A stretch of DNA of 64,000 nt from Tenodera sinensis (lineage: Eukaryota > Arthropoda > Insecta > Mantodea > Mantidae): the NCBI GenBank assembly GCA_030765045.1, contig CM060964.1:148750705-148814704 (forward strand). Direction: 5' to 3'. Under the pieces are notes generated by a model. That model saw only the letters and a list, made by a program, of their open reading frames with translations, ran no database searches and had not been told where the DNA came from. Position 1 is the stretch's first letter. The number at the start of each line of letters is the position of its first letter. Position numbers and translations under genes: made by a program. Of the stretch, positions 1 to 9,404 are shown one piece after another.

Positions 1-236
1 CAAGGAATCTGCCGAGCGGATAGTCCTTCCTTTTAATAGTGACTGTACTGAACCGTACAACGCACCCTTTACCGTAGCGGAGTTAGAGCACTCTTTGTCA
101 CTTGCTAAAGATTCCTCTCCTGGTCCAGATGACATCCATCGACAAATGCTGCTTCACCTTCCACCTTCGGCTTCGTCTTTCCTGCTTGGTATTTATAATC
201 GTATCTGGCACGAGCAGGTCTTTCCGTCCTCCTGGC
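1..236 (+). pseudogene. LINE copy H0, ORF2 fragment upstream of the A insertion
   Basis: The open frame from base 2 reads as the endonuclease-RT linker and first RT motifs of family 1 ORF2, including SSPGPDDIHRQMLLHLPP and IYNRIWHEQVFPSSW. The same ORF2 resumes at 12316, after the 12 kb insertion of copy A. The 5' part of H0 lies outside the window. The fragment matches residues of about 425 to 500 of the intact 1228-residue ORF2 of copy B. H0 is a pseudogene because its downstream half has two frameshifts. Confidence 0.85.
223..236 (+). repeat. Left target-site duplication of copy A
   Basis: TCCGTCCTCCTGGC is repeated exactly at 12302-12315. The two copies bracket A together with the nested B, and H0 ORF2 reads on directly after the right copy. 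Confidence 0.9.
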
Positions 237-996
237 TCCCCCAGGGGGACCTACCACGGTAGGTCCGGGCTTGGCGCACCCGGGGCCCCGAGCCGCTCAT
301 CCCCATTATCATCCCCTCGCCTCCATCAGGTCTAGCCACGTTATCATCCACTTAGATTTAGTCTCTTCCTCTTCTAGGTCTTATGGTTTTATGTAGGTTA
401 AGTTTTAGAATTATAACTCCTGTCTCACCAACAGGGATCTATCCTGTCTCCGTGGTTCCTGTCCCACGGTTTCGGCGCAGCTTCCAACTTGTGTGCTCTT
501 CGGAGGCTCAGGCGTGAAGGTTGAGTGGACCCTCCTCACTACCCCTTTTGTGCGACACTAGGTGCGGAGCCGTTCCATTGTCAAGTACACCCCCGTAGCT
601 CCTTAGGGGCCGGGTCCCCATGGGTATCTCGGCGGCCGTGCTGCCGCTGGGGTGTACAGGGGGACCCGACGTGTTACCGCTGTCTGGGGTCCGATGTAAT
701 CAACCACAAGTCCCCTGAATCCACGCTGACTCCGTTGAGGCAGCGTGGGCTAGAGTGGGGAGCCACAGGCGGTTATTCCTGTGGTAGGGGCATAAAGTCG
801 GGCCTGCCTTTGGTGGAAATGTCGCATACCGGTAAGTAGTGATAGGCGGAGGGTAACTTTTTCTGATGTACTCCTTGAGATCGGGTCTGAAGCGGGTGCT
901 TCGGGCCGGCACAGACCGGAAGATTTAGGTGTCTTTTTCCTTTATCCCCCGGATGGCAGGCTGACGCCGACGATCCGGAAGGGGGACCTTTTCATA
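237..996 (+). promoter_or_regulatory. 5' leader of copy A, starting with the structured TCCCCC module
   Basis: The first 60 bases are GC-rich. They contain a perfect 8-bp hairpin (GGACCTAC 247-254, GTAGGTCC 259-266, loop CACG) followed directly by a second hairpin, CCGGG against CCCGG. This start is shared with the family 2 copies J0 and J1 although their ORFs differ strongly. The rest is homologous to the leaders of B, C and D, including the CCACAGGCGG...CCTGTGG stem. LINEs of this type normally carry an internal promoter in the leader; no specific promoter element was identified here. Confidence 0.7.
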
Positions 997-2175
997 ATGT
1001 CTCCTCTGCGCTCCCCCCCTTCAACTCCACGATTTTTGGTTATGAGTATGGTAAGCGAGAAGAAGACCCTGGCTACTCTGAGTCCGTTTTATATTAAAAA
1101 GGAAGTAGATCGCTTATGTGGCGCTGTAAAAAATGTCACTCGATGTAGGGACGGCAACTTGCTGATAGAGGTGGCTCAAGACTCCCAAACCGCAAAACTA
1201 CTTAAAGCCACTCTCCTAGGTTCTTATCCCGTAAAGGTAGAGAAGCATAAGACTTTGAATAGTTGTCGCGGCGTAGTTTCAACATCAAGTCTGGACAACC
1301 TCTCTAACGAGGACATAGTTAACTGCCTCTCTGACCAAGGTGTTATTGCTGCATACCGTTTAATTGGTAAGAAGGATGACAAGCCCTCCCCCTTACGTAC
1401 GGTTTTCCTTACGTTTGAACGTACGACTCTGCCGCAATTCATTTTCTGCGGGTATGAACGCGCAACCGTACGACCGTATGTGCCGAACCCTATGCGTTGT
1501 TTCCGCTGCCAGAAGTTCGGGCATACGCAGCAGCGATGTACCGGTACACCAGTTTGTCCTCGCTGTGGTCGAAATGCTCACGACGGCTCCCTGTGCGATC
1601 AGGACTCCACCTGTGTCAACTGTGGAGGCGCACACCCGTCGAACTCGCGCGATTGCCCCCGCTTTTTAGAGGAGAAGGCAATCCAGGAGCTTCGGGTTAA
1701 GGAACACCTGACTTTTGTAGACGCACGAAAGCGGTATCAGGAACTTCATCCAACCACCACCTTGAAGTTTTCTGCAGCTGTCCGCCAGGCTGTTCCGAAA
1801 CAGGACGCCGTCGTACAGACGTGCCCCAGTTCGCCCTCTCGGGTTTCCGTGGGAGTACAAACTGGCTCACCTGACGAGCATAGTTCTACTCCACCTACAG
1901 TTCGACCACAGACTACCTCTTCTGCCGTCCAGACGCCAGCTCCGCCGCAGTCGACTAGCTCTGAGACTGCTTCGTTGCCTGTTGAACGCCATCGTTCCAG
2001 GCATAAACTCCGGGCCAGTAGTTGCACGTCCTCTGTGAAGTCCCGCTCCCGCTCTGCGAGCCGCAGGGGTTCTTCAGACTCCCGCACATCGGAGGAGTCA
2101 CCGGAGGATGGTGGACCTCACATTATCGGTCCAAAGAGTGCGAAGGTGAAAAAGAAAATAAAGACCAACTACTAA
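997..2175 (+). CDS. Copy A ORF1, gag-like zinc-knuckle protein (392 aa)
   Basis: This is the nucleic-acid-binding ORF1 protein expected to package LINE RNA with ORF2. The N-terminal half has the conserved block LSPFYIKKEVDRLCG and LNSCRGVV seen in arthropod I-like ORF1 proteins. Three CCHC knuckles follow: C168-x2-C-x4-H-x4-C (RCFRCQKFGHTQQRC), then CPRCGRNAHDGSLC and CVNCGGAHPSNSRDC. Next come a Ser/Thr/Pro-rich stretch, an RS-rich segment (KSRSRSASRRGSSDSRTSEE) and a basic KVKKKIK tail. The start at 997 matches the conserved M-(S/H)-P start of the other copies. A lacks the optional upstream ATG found in B, C and D. ORF2 starts 12 nt after the stop. Confidence 0.9.
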   Translation: MSPLRSPPSTPRFLVMSMVSEKKTLATLSPFYIKKEVDRLCGAVKNVTRCRDGNLLIEVAQDSQTAKLLKATLLGSYPVKVEKHKTLNSCRGVVSTSSLDNLSNEDIVNCLSDQGVIAAYRLIGKKDDKPSPLRTVFLTFERTTLPQFIFCGYERATVRPYVPNPMRCFRCQKFGHTQQRCTGTPVCPRCGRNAHDGSLCDQDSTCVNCGGAHPSNSRDCPRFLEEKAIQELRVKEHLTFVDARKRYQELHPTTTLKFSAAVRQAVPKQDAVVQTCPSSPSRVSVGVQTGSPDEHSSTPPTVRPQTTSSAVQTPAPPQSTSSETASLPVERHRSRHKLRASSCTSSVKSRSRSASRRGSSDSRTSEESPEDGGPHIIGPKSAKVKKKIKTNY

Positions 2176-2187
2176 TTCGATTTTAGC

Positions 2188-3577
2188 ATGGAAATAATCC
2201 AGTGGAATATTAATGGGTTCCGGGCCAGGGCTCCAGACATACAACATTTAGTTTCTCAGCGATCGCCTTCCGTCGTCTGCTTACAAGAAACCCATTTGCA
2301 GCCTAATCATGGTTTACATCTACGTAATTTTTCCGCATTTAGACATGACTCTGCAGCTGGTCGGCGGGCTAGCGGTGGTGTGGCTACGCTGGTGGCACAT
2401 ACCATCTCTGCTGCCAGCATACCGCTTAACACGCCGCTGCAAGCTGTAGCGGTTCGTGTACAGCTGCGGGGCCTGTGCTTTTCTATTTGCAATGTCTATC
2501 TGCCACCGGTCAATGTCGTACAAGAACACGATCTTCGGGCTCTTCTGGTTCAGATTCCGCCACCGCTTCTATTCCTCGGCGATCTGAATGCCAAAAACAC
2601 TTTATGGGGCTCCGACATTGACGATGCTCGTGGGTGCCTTATAGCAGACGTTTGTGACATGTCTGGCTTACTTTTGCTGAACACTGGTGTCCCCACATTC
2701 TTATCCTCCACTCACGGCACACATTCAGCACTAGACGTTACCTTTTGTAGCCCGGCATTAGTTCCACTGCTTGATTGGTCGGTGCTTTCCGACCTATTTG
2801 GCAGCGATCATTACCCCATTAATATTCACCTCTACCATAGTCATACTGTGCCAACACGGCATCCTCACTGGATTATTTCCAGAGCTGATTGGGGGAAATT
2901 TCACTCGCTTATTCATCTCACCGACGATGGCTTTACCACCATTGACGACATGGTGGAATATTTTACATGTTCTGTGTTGCTCGCAGCAGATTCCAGCATT
3001 CCTCGTGGATCATCTACACCACGACACTTTCCTGTGCCTTGGTGGTCTGAGGAATGCCGTTTGGCTATCAAAGCGCGTAAACGTGCTCTGCGTCTTTTTA
3101 GTTTACATCCGACCGAAGACAATTTTATAGCTTTTAAGCGTTCTCGTGCCAGAGCACGTTTTGTTCTTCGGAGTGCAAAGCGCAGATCCTGGGAAAGCTA
3201 CGTCTCTTCGCTTTCACGTCGCACTTCGGCACAAGGGGTGTGGACTGCTGTTCGGCGTATGTACGGCAAGTGTCGCCGGACCATTATTCCCGCTCTTGCC
3301 GTACAAGGCTCCACCTACACCTCCGAGCAGGACATCGCCGACACCCTTGCCGATTCTTTCGCTGCTGACAGCCAAACCCGAAGTTACAGTAATGCCTTTC
3401 TAGGAATCAAGGAATCTGCGGAGCGGATAATCCTCAATTTTAACAGTGACTGCAGTGAATCGTACAACGCGCCTTTCACCGAAGAGGAGCTAGAACGTGC
3501 TTTGTCTCTCGCAAAGGACTCCTCTCCTGGCCCTGATGACATCCACCGACAAATGCTGCTTCACCTTCCACCTGCGG
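2188..3577 (+). CDS. Copy A ORF2, first part (endonuclease and start of RT)
   Basis: The frame opens with MEIIQWNINGFRARAPDIQH. It carries the endonuclease motifs CLQETHL, LGDLNAKNTLWGS and FGSDHYPI, which supply the N, E, D and H residues of the APE-like fold. It then reaches the RT entry motif SSPGPDDIHRQML. After codon 463 plus one base, copy B is inserted. The frame is restored exactly at 9717 (codon g|ct, reading PAALSFLL). The joined reading frame is 3687 nt, or 1228 residues, identical in length to intact ORF2 of B and D. The apparent extension into B after 3577 is an insertion artefact. Confidence 0.9.
3567..3577 (+). repeat. Left target-site duplication of copy B
   Basis: TCCACCTGCGG is repeated at 9706-9716 after the simple-repeat tail of B. 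One further base (C) is ambiguous at the junction. Confidence 0.9.
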
Positions 3578-3699
3578 CCCCTCCGAAGGAGTGTCGCCTT
3601 GCCGTGGCGGAGGGGCTCAGTACCCGAACCAGACGGCCTGCTACGTGTGTCTTTGTGACCACTGGTAGGCAAGAGGTGAGGGGAAGCTAAGAACATTCC
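3578..3699 (+). ncRNA. HDV-like self-cleaving ribozyme candidate, copy B
   Basis: Proposed fold: P1 CCCCTCC (3578-3584) with GGAGGGG (3609-3615). J1/2 is GAA. P2 is GGAGTGT (3588-3594) with ACATTCC (3693-3699), with one G-U pair. P3 is GCC (3596-3598) with GGC (3606-3608), closing a 7-nt L3, TTGCCGT. P4 starts with CTCA (3616-3619) against TGAG (3677-3680). J4/2 is GGGAAGCTAAGA with candidate catalytic C3687. The predicted cleavage site is immediately before 3578, which is the observed element 5' end. A clear P1.1 was not assigned. HDV-like ribozymes are known at the 5' ends of R2 and L1Tc retrotransposons; activity here is inferred. Confidence 0.8.
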
Positions 3700-4540
3700 A
3701 ACGGGTAGATGAGGCTCGTTAGTCTTGGTCGACAACTCATCTAGGAGAAGAGGACTCCGAAATCAAACTCCCCCAGGGGAACCTACCACGGTAGGTCCGG
3801 GTTTGGCGCACCCGGGGCCCCGAGCTGCTCACTATCACTTCACCCCCTCCACCTTCATTAACTGCGCCACGTGCAACGTTTTATGTTGCTTTTTATATCA
3901 CCCTCTTCCTCTTCTAGGCTTATTCTGATTATTAGTTTGTAAGTTCGTAGATTTATAACTCCTGTCTCACCAGCAGGGATCTTTCCTATCTCCGTGGTCC
4001 TGTCCCACGGTTTTCAGCGCGGCCCCCGACTTGTGTGCTCTTCGGAGGTCTCAGGCGCGAAGGTTGTGCGGACCCTTCACACTGCCCCCATGTGTAGCCT
4101 TAGGTGCGGAGCCCGTCCACACGTCATGTACACCCACGTAGCTCCTTGAGGGCACGGCCGGTGTTAATCTCCCGACGGCCGCGTGCCGTCGGGTTAGTAT
4201 CACCGGCCGGACGTGTTACCGCTGACGGAGCCCCGGTGTAATCAACCCGAAGTCCCCTGAATCCACGCTGACTCCGTTGAGGCAGCGTGTGCTAAAGCGG
4301 GGAGCCACAGGCGGTTATTCCTGTGGTGGGGGCATAAAACCGGGGTGTCATGTGGTGAACGGTTTACCCATGCGGACAAGCAGTGGAGATCGGAGGGTAG
4401 CTCCTCTGAAGTACGCCTTGAGGTCAGTCATGGAGGGGTCTCCATGGCGGCACAGACCGTGGAGATTTTGGTGTCTTTTATCTTTTGACCCCCGGATGGC
4501 AGGCTGACGCCGACGGTTCCGGATGGGGGTCCAATTCATA
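3700..4540 (+). promoter_or_regulatory. 5' leader of copy B
   Basis: From about 3770 it contains the CCCCCAGGGG module that forms the very 5' end of copies A, J0 and J1. A strong nested hairpin lies at 4156-4208: GGCCGGTG with CACCGGCC encloses CCCGACGGC with GCCGTCGGG. Further stems include CACGCTG with CAGCGTG near 4265-4290 and CCACAGG with CCTGTGG. An ATG at 4523 is in frame with ORF1. It is absent or out of frame in other copies, so the ATG at 4541 was chosen as the ORF1 start. Confidence 0.65.
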
Positions 4541-5707
4541 ATGCATCCGCGCAAACCCTCCTCATTTGACACGTTTTTGGTTTTGACTTTGGCTTGTGAC
4601 GGGAAAACGGTAAAGGATCTTAGCCCCTTCTATATTAAACGGGAAGTTGACCGAATCTGTGGCCCTGTAAAAAATGCGACCAGAATACGCGACGGTACGC
4701 TATTGATAGAGGTGATTACTGCAGACCAGTCGCAGAAACTACTGAAAGCGAGTTTATTGGGCTCCTACCCTATCCGGGTAGTCCCACATAAAACACTGAA
4801 TACTTGCAGAGGAGTTGTCACCACCTCCAGCCTTGATGGTCTGTCTAATGAAGAGATAGTCACCTGCCTTTCAGATCAACGGGTGTGTCAGGCGTACCGT
4901 CTCACTCGAAAACAGGATGGAAAAGTGATCGATTTACGCACTGTGTTTTTGACATTTAAGGGTACTCAGTTACCCGAATACATCTTCTGCGGTTACGAGC
5001 GTGCCGCAGTTCGGCAGTATGTACCGAACCCTATGCGCTGTTTTCAGTGTCAGAAGTTCGGTCATACTAAGCCTTCGTGCACCCATCCTGCTACGTGTGA
5101 GCGTTGTGGACTACCATAACATGAGGGCACGGCTTGCACCCGTGACCCTTACTGCGTTAACTGCGAAGGGAGTCATCCATCCAGCTCTCGACAGTGTCCG
5201 AAGTTTCTCGAGGAAAAGTGTATCCAGGAGTTGCGCGTGAAAGAACGCCTGACGTTTGTTGAAGCGCGCCGTCGCTTTCAACAACTGCAACCTGCTACCA
5301 CCACAGGTTTTGCATCCGCTGTTCGTCGCCCTCCTGTGAACACTGTTGCTATACAGCATGTACCCGTCGCAGATGCTTCGACACAAACAGATTTACCGGC
5401 GAGCACCTCTCCACCGCGTCGTGATAAAACTGCACCAGCAACTACATCTTCCGCTGTGCAGACACACGCTCACCAGTCGTCCACAAGCAGAGGCTACACC
5501 GTATTGCCTGTTCCCACAAATCGTTCGCGACCTAAACATCGGGCGAGTAGTCGTACCTCCACGAAGTCCCGCTCCCGCTCCGCGAGCCGCCGGGGATCTT
5601 CTGACTCCCGAAGTTCCGAGGAGTCGCCTGAGGACGGTGAAAAGCACATCATTGGTCCCAAGTGCGCCAAGGTTAAGATGAAGAAAAAGATAAAGACTAT
5701 GCCTTAA
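4541..5707 (+). pseudogene. Copy B ORF1, gag-like protein broken by one nonsense codon
   Basis: The frame matches the intact ORF1 of copy C almost base for base and starts at the conserved MHPRKPSS. A single C-to-A change makes TAA at 5117-5119 (C reads CTACCATACC, B reads CTACCATAAC). This truncates the protein within the second zinc knuckle, CERCGLPYHEGTAC. The frame then stays open through the third knuckle, the RS-rich segment and the KMKKKIKTMP tail to the normal stop. ORF2 begins 10 nt further on. B could move only if ORF1 were supplied from another copy. Confidence 0.9.
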
Positions 5708-5717
5708 CCTTTTTATT

Positions 5718-8700
5718 ATGGAAATAATTCAGTGGAATGTTAATGGGTACCGGGCCCGTGCCCCGGACATACAACACTTAGCTTGGCACCATTCACCTTC
5801 AATCGTCTGTCTACAAGAAACCCATCTGAAGCCTAACCACACCTTACATCTTCGTGGTTTTTCGGCATTTAGACATGACTCTGCAGCTGATAGACGAGCA
5901 AGCGGTGGTGTTGCTACTCTGGTGGCGCATACCATCTCAGCCACAAGCATCCCGCTAAACACGCCGCTGCAAGCTGTAGCAGTGCGTGTCCATATGCAGG
6001 GCGTGAGTCTGTCAATTTGTAATGTCTATCTGCCACCGGTCAGTGCCGTACACGCGAACGACCTTCGGGCTCTTTTGGCTCAGATCCCGCCACCGCTTAT
6101 CTTCCTTGGTGATCTGAATGCCAAACACACTTTATGGGGCTGCGACACTGACGATGCTCGTGGGTGCCTTGTAGCAGACGTTTGTGATATATCCGGCCTC
6201 CTTTTGTTGAACACTGGTGCCCCTACCTTCTTATCATCTGCCTATGGTACCTATTCCGCCTTAGACGTTAGCTTCTGTAGCCCGTCACTGGTACCACTTA
6301 TTGATTGGTCGGTGCTCTCCGACCTCTTTGGCAGTGATCATTTTCCCATTAACATTCACATTACTGGTTTCCATCCTATTCCAACACGATACCCTCACTG
6401 GATTATTTCCAAGGCTGACTGGGGGAAATTCCGTTCCCTCATTCACCTTACGGACGATGGTTTTACCACCATCGACAACATGGTGGAGTATTTTACATGT
6501 TCTGTCCTGCTTGCAGCAAATTCCAGCATTCCTCGCGGTTCTACTACACCTCGTCATGTTCCCGTGCCTTGGTGGTCCGAGGAATGTCGTTTGGCTGTTA
6601 AAGCCCGCAAACGGGCTCTGCGAGTTTTCAGTGCACATCCTACGGAAGAGAACTTCATTGCCTTTAAGCGTGTGCGTGCCCGGGCGCGTTTTGTACTTCG
6701 CAGTGCAAAACGCACATCCTGGGTAACTTACGTCTCTTCCCTCTCTCGACGCACTTCAACACAAAGGGTGTGGACTGCGGTTCGGCGTATGTACGGCAAG
6801 TGTCGCCGGACGATTATTCCCGGTCTTGCCGTACAGGGCTCTTATTACACCAACGAGCAGGCGATCGCCGACGCCCTTGCCGAATCTTTCTCTGCTACCA
6901 GCCAAACCCAAAGTTACGATAGGTCGTTTTTAGCTATCAAGGAATCTGCGGAGCGGATAGTTCTTAATTTTAACAGCGACGGTAGTGAACCATACAACAC
7001 GCCTTTTAGCATAGCAGAGCTGATGCACTCCTTGTCTCTGGCGCACGACTCTTCTCCCGGTCCGGATAACATCCACCGACAAATGTTGCTTCATCTACCA
7101 CCTCAGGCTCTTTCCTTCCTGCTGAGCATCTATAACCGAATCTGGCTCCAGCGGGTTTACCCGTCTTCCTGGCGCGAGGGTATCGTCATCCCTATACCTC
7201 GGCCCGGGAAAGACCGGGCACTTGCCTCTAGCTACCGCCCTATTTGCCTAACGAGTGTCGTTTGCAAGACCCTCGAACGTATGATCAACACTCGTTTAGT
7301 GTGGTGGCTAGAGACGAATAACCTGCTGAGTAATGTCCAGTGCGGTTTTCGTCGCCATCGCTCCAGTGTCGACAATCTGACAAGCATGGAGGCCTACATA
7401 CAGAATGCATTTCTCTTGAAGCAGCATGTCGTGGGTGTCTTCTTTGATCTGGAGAAGGCCTACGACACTACATGGCGCTATGGCATTCTCCGTACTCTAC
7501 ACGATTATGGTTTACGCGGTAACTTGTCGTTTTTTATTTTTAACTTTTTACTAATTCGCCGTTTTCGTGTCCGCATAGGCAACACGCTCTCCCAAGAGAA
7601 GGTTCAGGAGAATGGTGTACCCCAAGGGTCGATTCTCAGTGTTACGCTTTTCGCCGTTGCCATTAATGGCATCACCAGCGCTGTTCGTAGCGGAATCCCG
7701 ATGTCGCTGTATGTTGACGACTTTGCGATATACTATCGCTCTTATAGTTTGGAGCACATCGAGCGTCAACTGCAGATGACCATAACATCCATCGCCGAGT
7801 GGGCGTCTCGCACCGGCTTTCGGTTTTCCCCTACGAAAACACAGTGTCTCCACTTTCACCGACTCCGTGGTGTACACCCTCCTCCTGATCTTCATTTGCG
7901 TGGCACACGTCTTCCATTTGTTCCGCACCTGAAGTTCTTGGGCTTACACCTCGACAGCAAACTCACATGGGAGCACCATATTCGTCACCTTCGTGCTTCC
8001 TGCGGTCGCTCGCTTCGGGTACTCAGGGTCCTGTCTGGGGCATCTTGGGGCGGCGATCGCACGGTAATGTTGAGGTTGTATCGCTCACTGGTCCGGTCCA
8101 AATTAGACTACGGCTGTTTTATCTATGGCTCTGCATCAGCCTCTAAACTCCGCCTTTTAGACACAATTCATCACACTGGTATCCGTCTCGCTACTGGGGC
8201 TTTCCGCACAAGTAGAGTGGATTGTCTGTATGCTGATTCTGGCGAACCTCCACTGTCTGTTCGACGCTCATTGTTACTTTGTTCCTATGTGGCAAGGTTG
8301 GCCGCTCATCCAGGTCATCCTTCGTTTCCACCTGTATTGCGTCCAGACCTCGCGCACCGTTATATGCGGAATAAAACAATCTCCCGTCCAAGTGGCATCA
8401 GGTTTCAAGAACTACTTGTCGCAAACGCCCTCCGACTGCCAGTTGTAGAGCGGCATTCATTTGGCCACTGTCCTCCCTGGCAGCTCCAGCGTGCACGCTT
8501 TGACCTGGAGCTGTCGGGCTGTCCAAAGACCGCTACCCCTCCTTCGGTGTTCCGTCAACTCTTCACCGCAGTTCTGGGCCGATACCGGACTTATACTCCG
8601 GTATTCACCGATGGCTCCCAGTTGGGTAGTACGACGGGTTCCGCATTTATATACAACGGTGAGGTTCACACATACCGCCTTCCAGACGCCAGTTCAGTTT

Positions 8701-9404
8701 TTACCGCCGAGCTGTTTGCCATCTTTTATTTCCTGCTTTTTATCTCCCGTTCAGTTCCTGGACATTTGATTGTGTGTTGCGACTCCCTGAGCGCTCTTCA
8801 GGCGCTGCAACAATTTGTTGGCAACTCGGCATCAATTATTAAAATACAGACACTTTTATCTCAATTGTTATCTCGCGGATACCAGTTCGTTTTTACGTGG
8901 ATCCCAGGTCATGTGGGTATTCCGGGTAACGAGGCAGTTGATGCGGCTGCGAAGTCTGCATGTCGCCTTCCGGAATATTCCACCCGTACGCTACCCTATA
9001 TAGATGTGCAGAAGTACTTCCGTCGCCATCTATTTACTCTTTGGCAACAATCTTGGGAAGCGTTAGCTGGCACTCAGTTACGGACAATCAAGGACACGGT
9101 ACAACCCTGGCAAACATCTTGCAGGGATTCCAGGCGTGAGGAGGTGATTTTAACCCGCCTGAGGATAGGCCACACTCGAGCCACGCATGCACACCTTTTG
9201 CGCGGTGATCCGGAGCCTGTCTGTGCGACGTGCAATGTGCCACTCTCCGTTGCACATGTCCTTGTTGATTGTCCGCGGTATGCTCGTGAGCGCCAGTCCT
9301 TTGGCCTGGGTCTTACACTGTGCACCATGTTAGGCAACGACCCAGCAGCTGTTAATACAGTACTGCGGTTTGTTGCGCGTATCGATTTTGGTAAGCAAGT
9401 GTAA
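5718..9404 (+). CDS. Copy B ORF2: endonuclease, reverse transcriptase, RNase H (1228 aa)
   Basis: This is the enzyme that nicks target DNA and copies LINE RNA into it. Endonuclease, about residues 1-230: QWNVNGYRAR, CLQETHLKPN, LGDLNAKHTLWG and GSDHFPI. RT: SSPGPDNIHRQM, SYRPICLTSVVCKTLERMIN, GFRRHRSSVDNL, VFFDLEKAYDTTWR (motif A, D577), NGVPQGSILSVTLF (motif B) and SLYVDDFAIYY (motif C, D667 and D668). RNase H acidic residues: D965 (FTDGS), E998 (TAELFAI), D1022 (CCDSLSAL) and D1075 in PGHVGIPGNEAVDAAAK. The C-terminal knuckle, C-x2-C-x8-H-x4-C, starts at C1169. The frame is fully open. The PGPDN variant is PGPDD in the other copies; its effect is unknown. Confidence 0.95.
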   Translation: MEIIQWNVNGYRARAPDIQHLAWHHSPSIVCLQETHLKPNHTLHLRGFSAFRHDSAADRRASGGVATLVAHTISATSIPLNTPLQAVAVRVHMQGVSLSICNVYLPPVSAVHANDLRALLAQIPPPLIFLGDLNAKHTLWGCDTDDARGCLVADVCDISGLLLLNTGAPTFLSSAYGTYSALDVSFCSPSLVPLIDWSVLSDLFGSDHFPINIHITGFHPIPTRYPHWIISKADWGKFRSLIHLTDDGFTTIDNMVEYFTCSVLLAANSSIPRGSTTPRHVPVPWWSEECRLAVKARKRALRVFSAHPTEENFIAFKRVRARARFVLRSAKRTSWVTYVSSLSRRTSTQRVWTAVRRMYGKCRRTIIPGLAVQGSYYTNEQAIADALAESFSATSQTQSYDRSFLAIKESAERIVLNFNSDGSEPYNTPFSIAELMHSLSLAHDSSPGPDNIHRQMLLHLPPQALSFLLSIYNRIWLQRVYPSSWREGIVIPIPRPGKDRALASSYRPICLTSVVCKTLERMINTRLVWWLETNNLLSNVQCGFRRHRSSVDNLTSMEAYIQNAFLLKQHVVGVFFDLEKAYDTTWRYGILRTLHDYGLRGNLSFFIFNFLLIRRFRVRIGNTLSQEKVQENGVPQGSILSVTLFAVAINGITSAVRSGIPMSLYVDDFAIYYRSYSLEHIERQLQMTITSIAEWASRTGFRFSPTKTQCLHFHRLRGVHPPPDLHLRGTRLPFVPHLKFLGLHLDSKLTWEHHIRHLRASCGRSLRVLRVLSGASWGGDRTVMLRLYRSLVRSKLDYGCFIYGSASASKLRLLDTIHHTGIRLATGAFRTSRVDCLYADSGEPPLSVRRSLLLCSYVARLAAHPGHPSFPPVLRPDLAHRYMRNKTISRPSGIRFQELLVANALRLPVVERHSFGHCPPWQLQRARFDLELSGCPKTATPPSVFRQLFTAVLGRYRTYTPVFTDGSQLGSTTGSAFIYNGEVHTYRLPDASSVFTAELFAIFYFLLFISRSVPGHLIVCCDSLSALQALQQFVGNSASIIKIQTLLSQLLSRGYQFVFTWIPGHVGIPGNEAVDAAAKSACRLPEYSTRTLPYIDVQKYFRRHLFTLWQQSWEALAGTQLRTIKDTVQPWQTSCRDSRREEVILTRLRIGHTRATHAHLLRGDPEPVCATCNVPLSVAHVLVDCPRYARERQSFGLGLTLCTMLGNDPAAVNTVLRFVARIDFGKQV

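Noticed and set aside
237..330. HDV-like or hammerhead fold at the TCCCCC-type 5' end
   Set aside because: Hairpins are clear, but an extra hairpin sits where P2 should be. No 7-nt L3/P3 arrangement and no CUGAUGA/GAAA hammerhead core was found. Left as an unexplained structured end.
3578..3690. Coding continuation of A ORF2 into copy B (open to 3690)
   Set aside because: The extra residues after 3577 come from the B ribozyme module; the true frame resumes at 9717.
5117..5119. Programmed stop readthrough in B ORF1
   Set aside because: Only B has the stop; C, D, K and L have sense codons there, so it is a private mutation.
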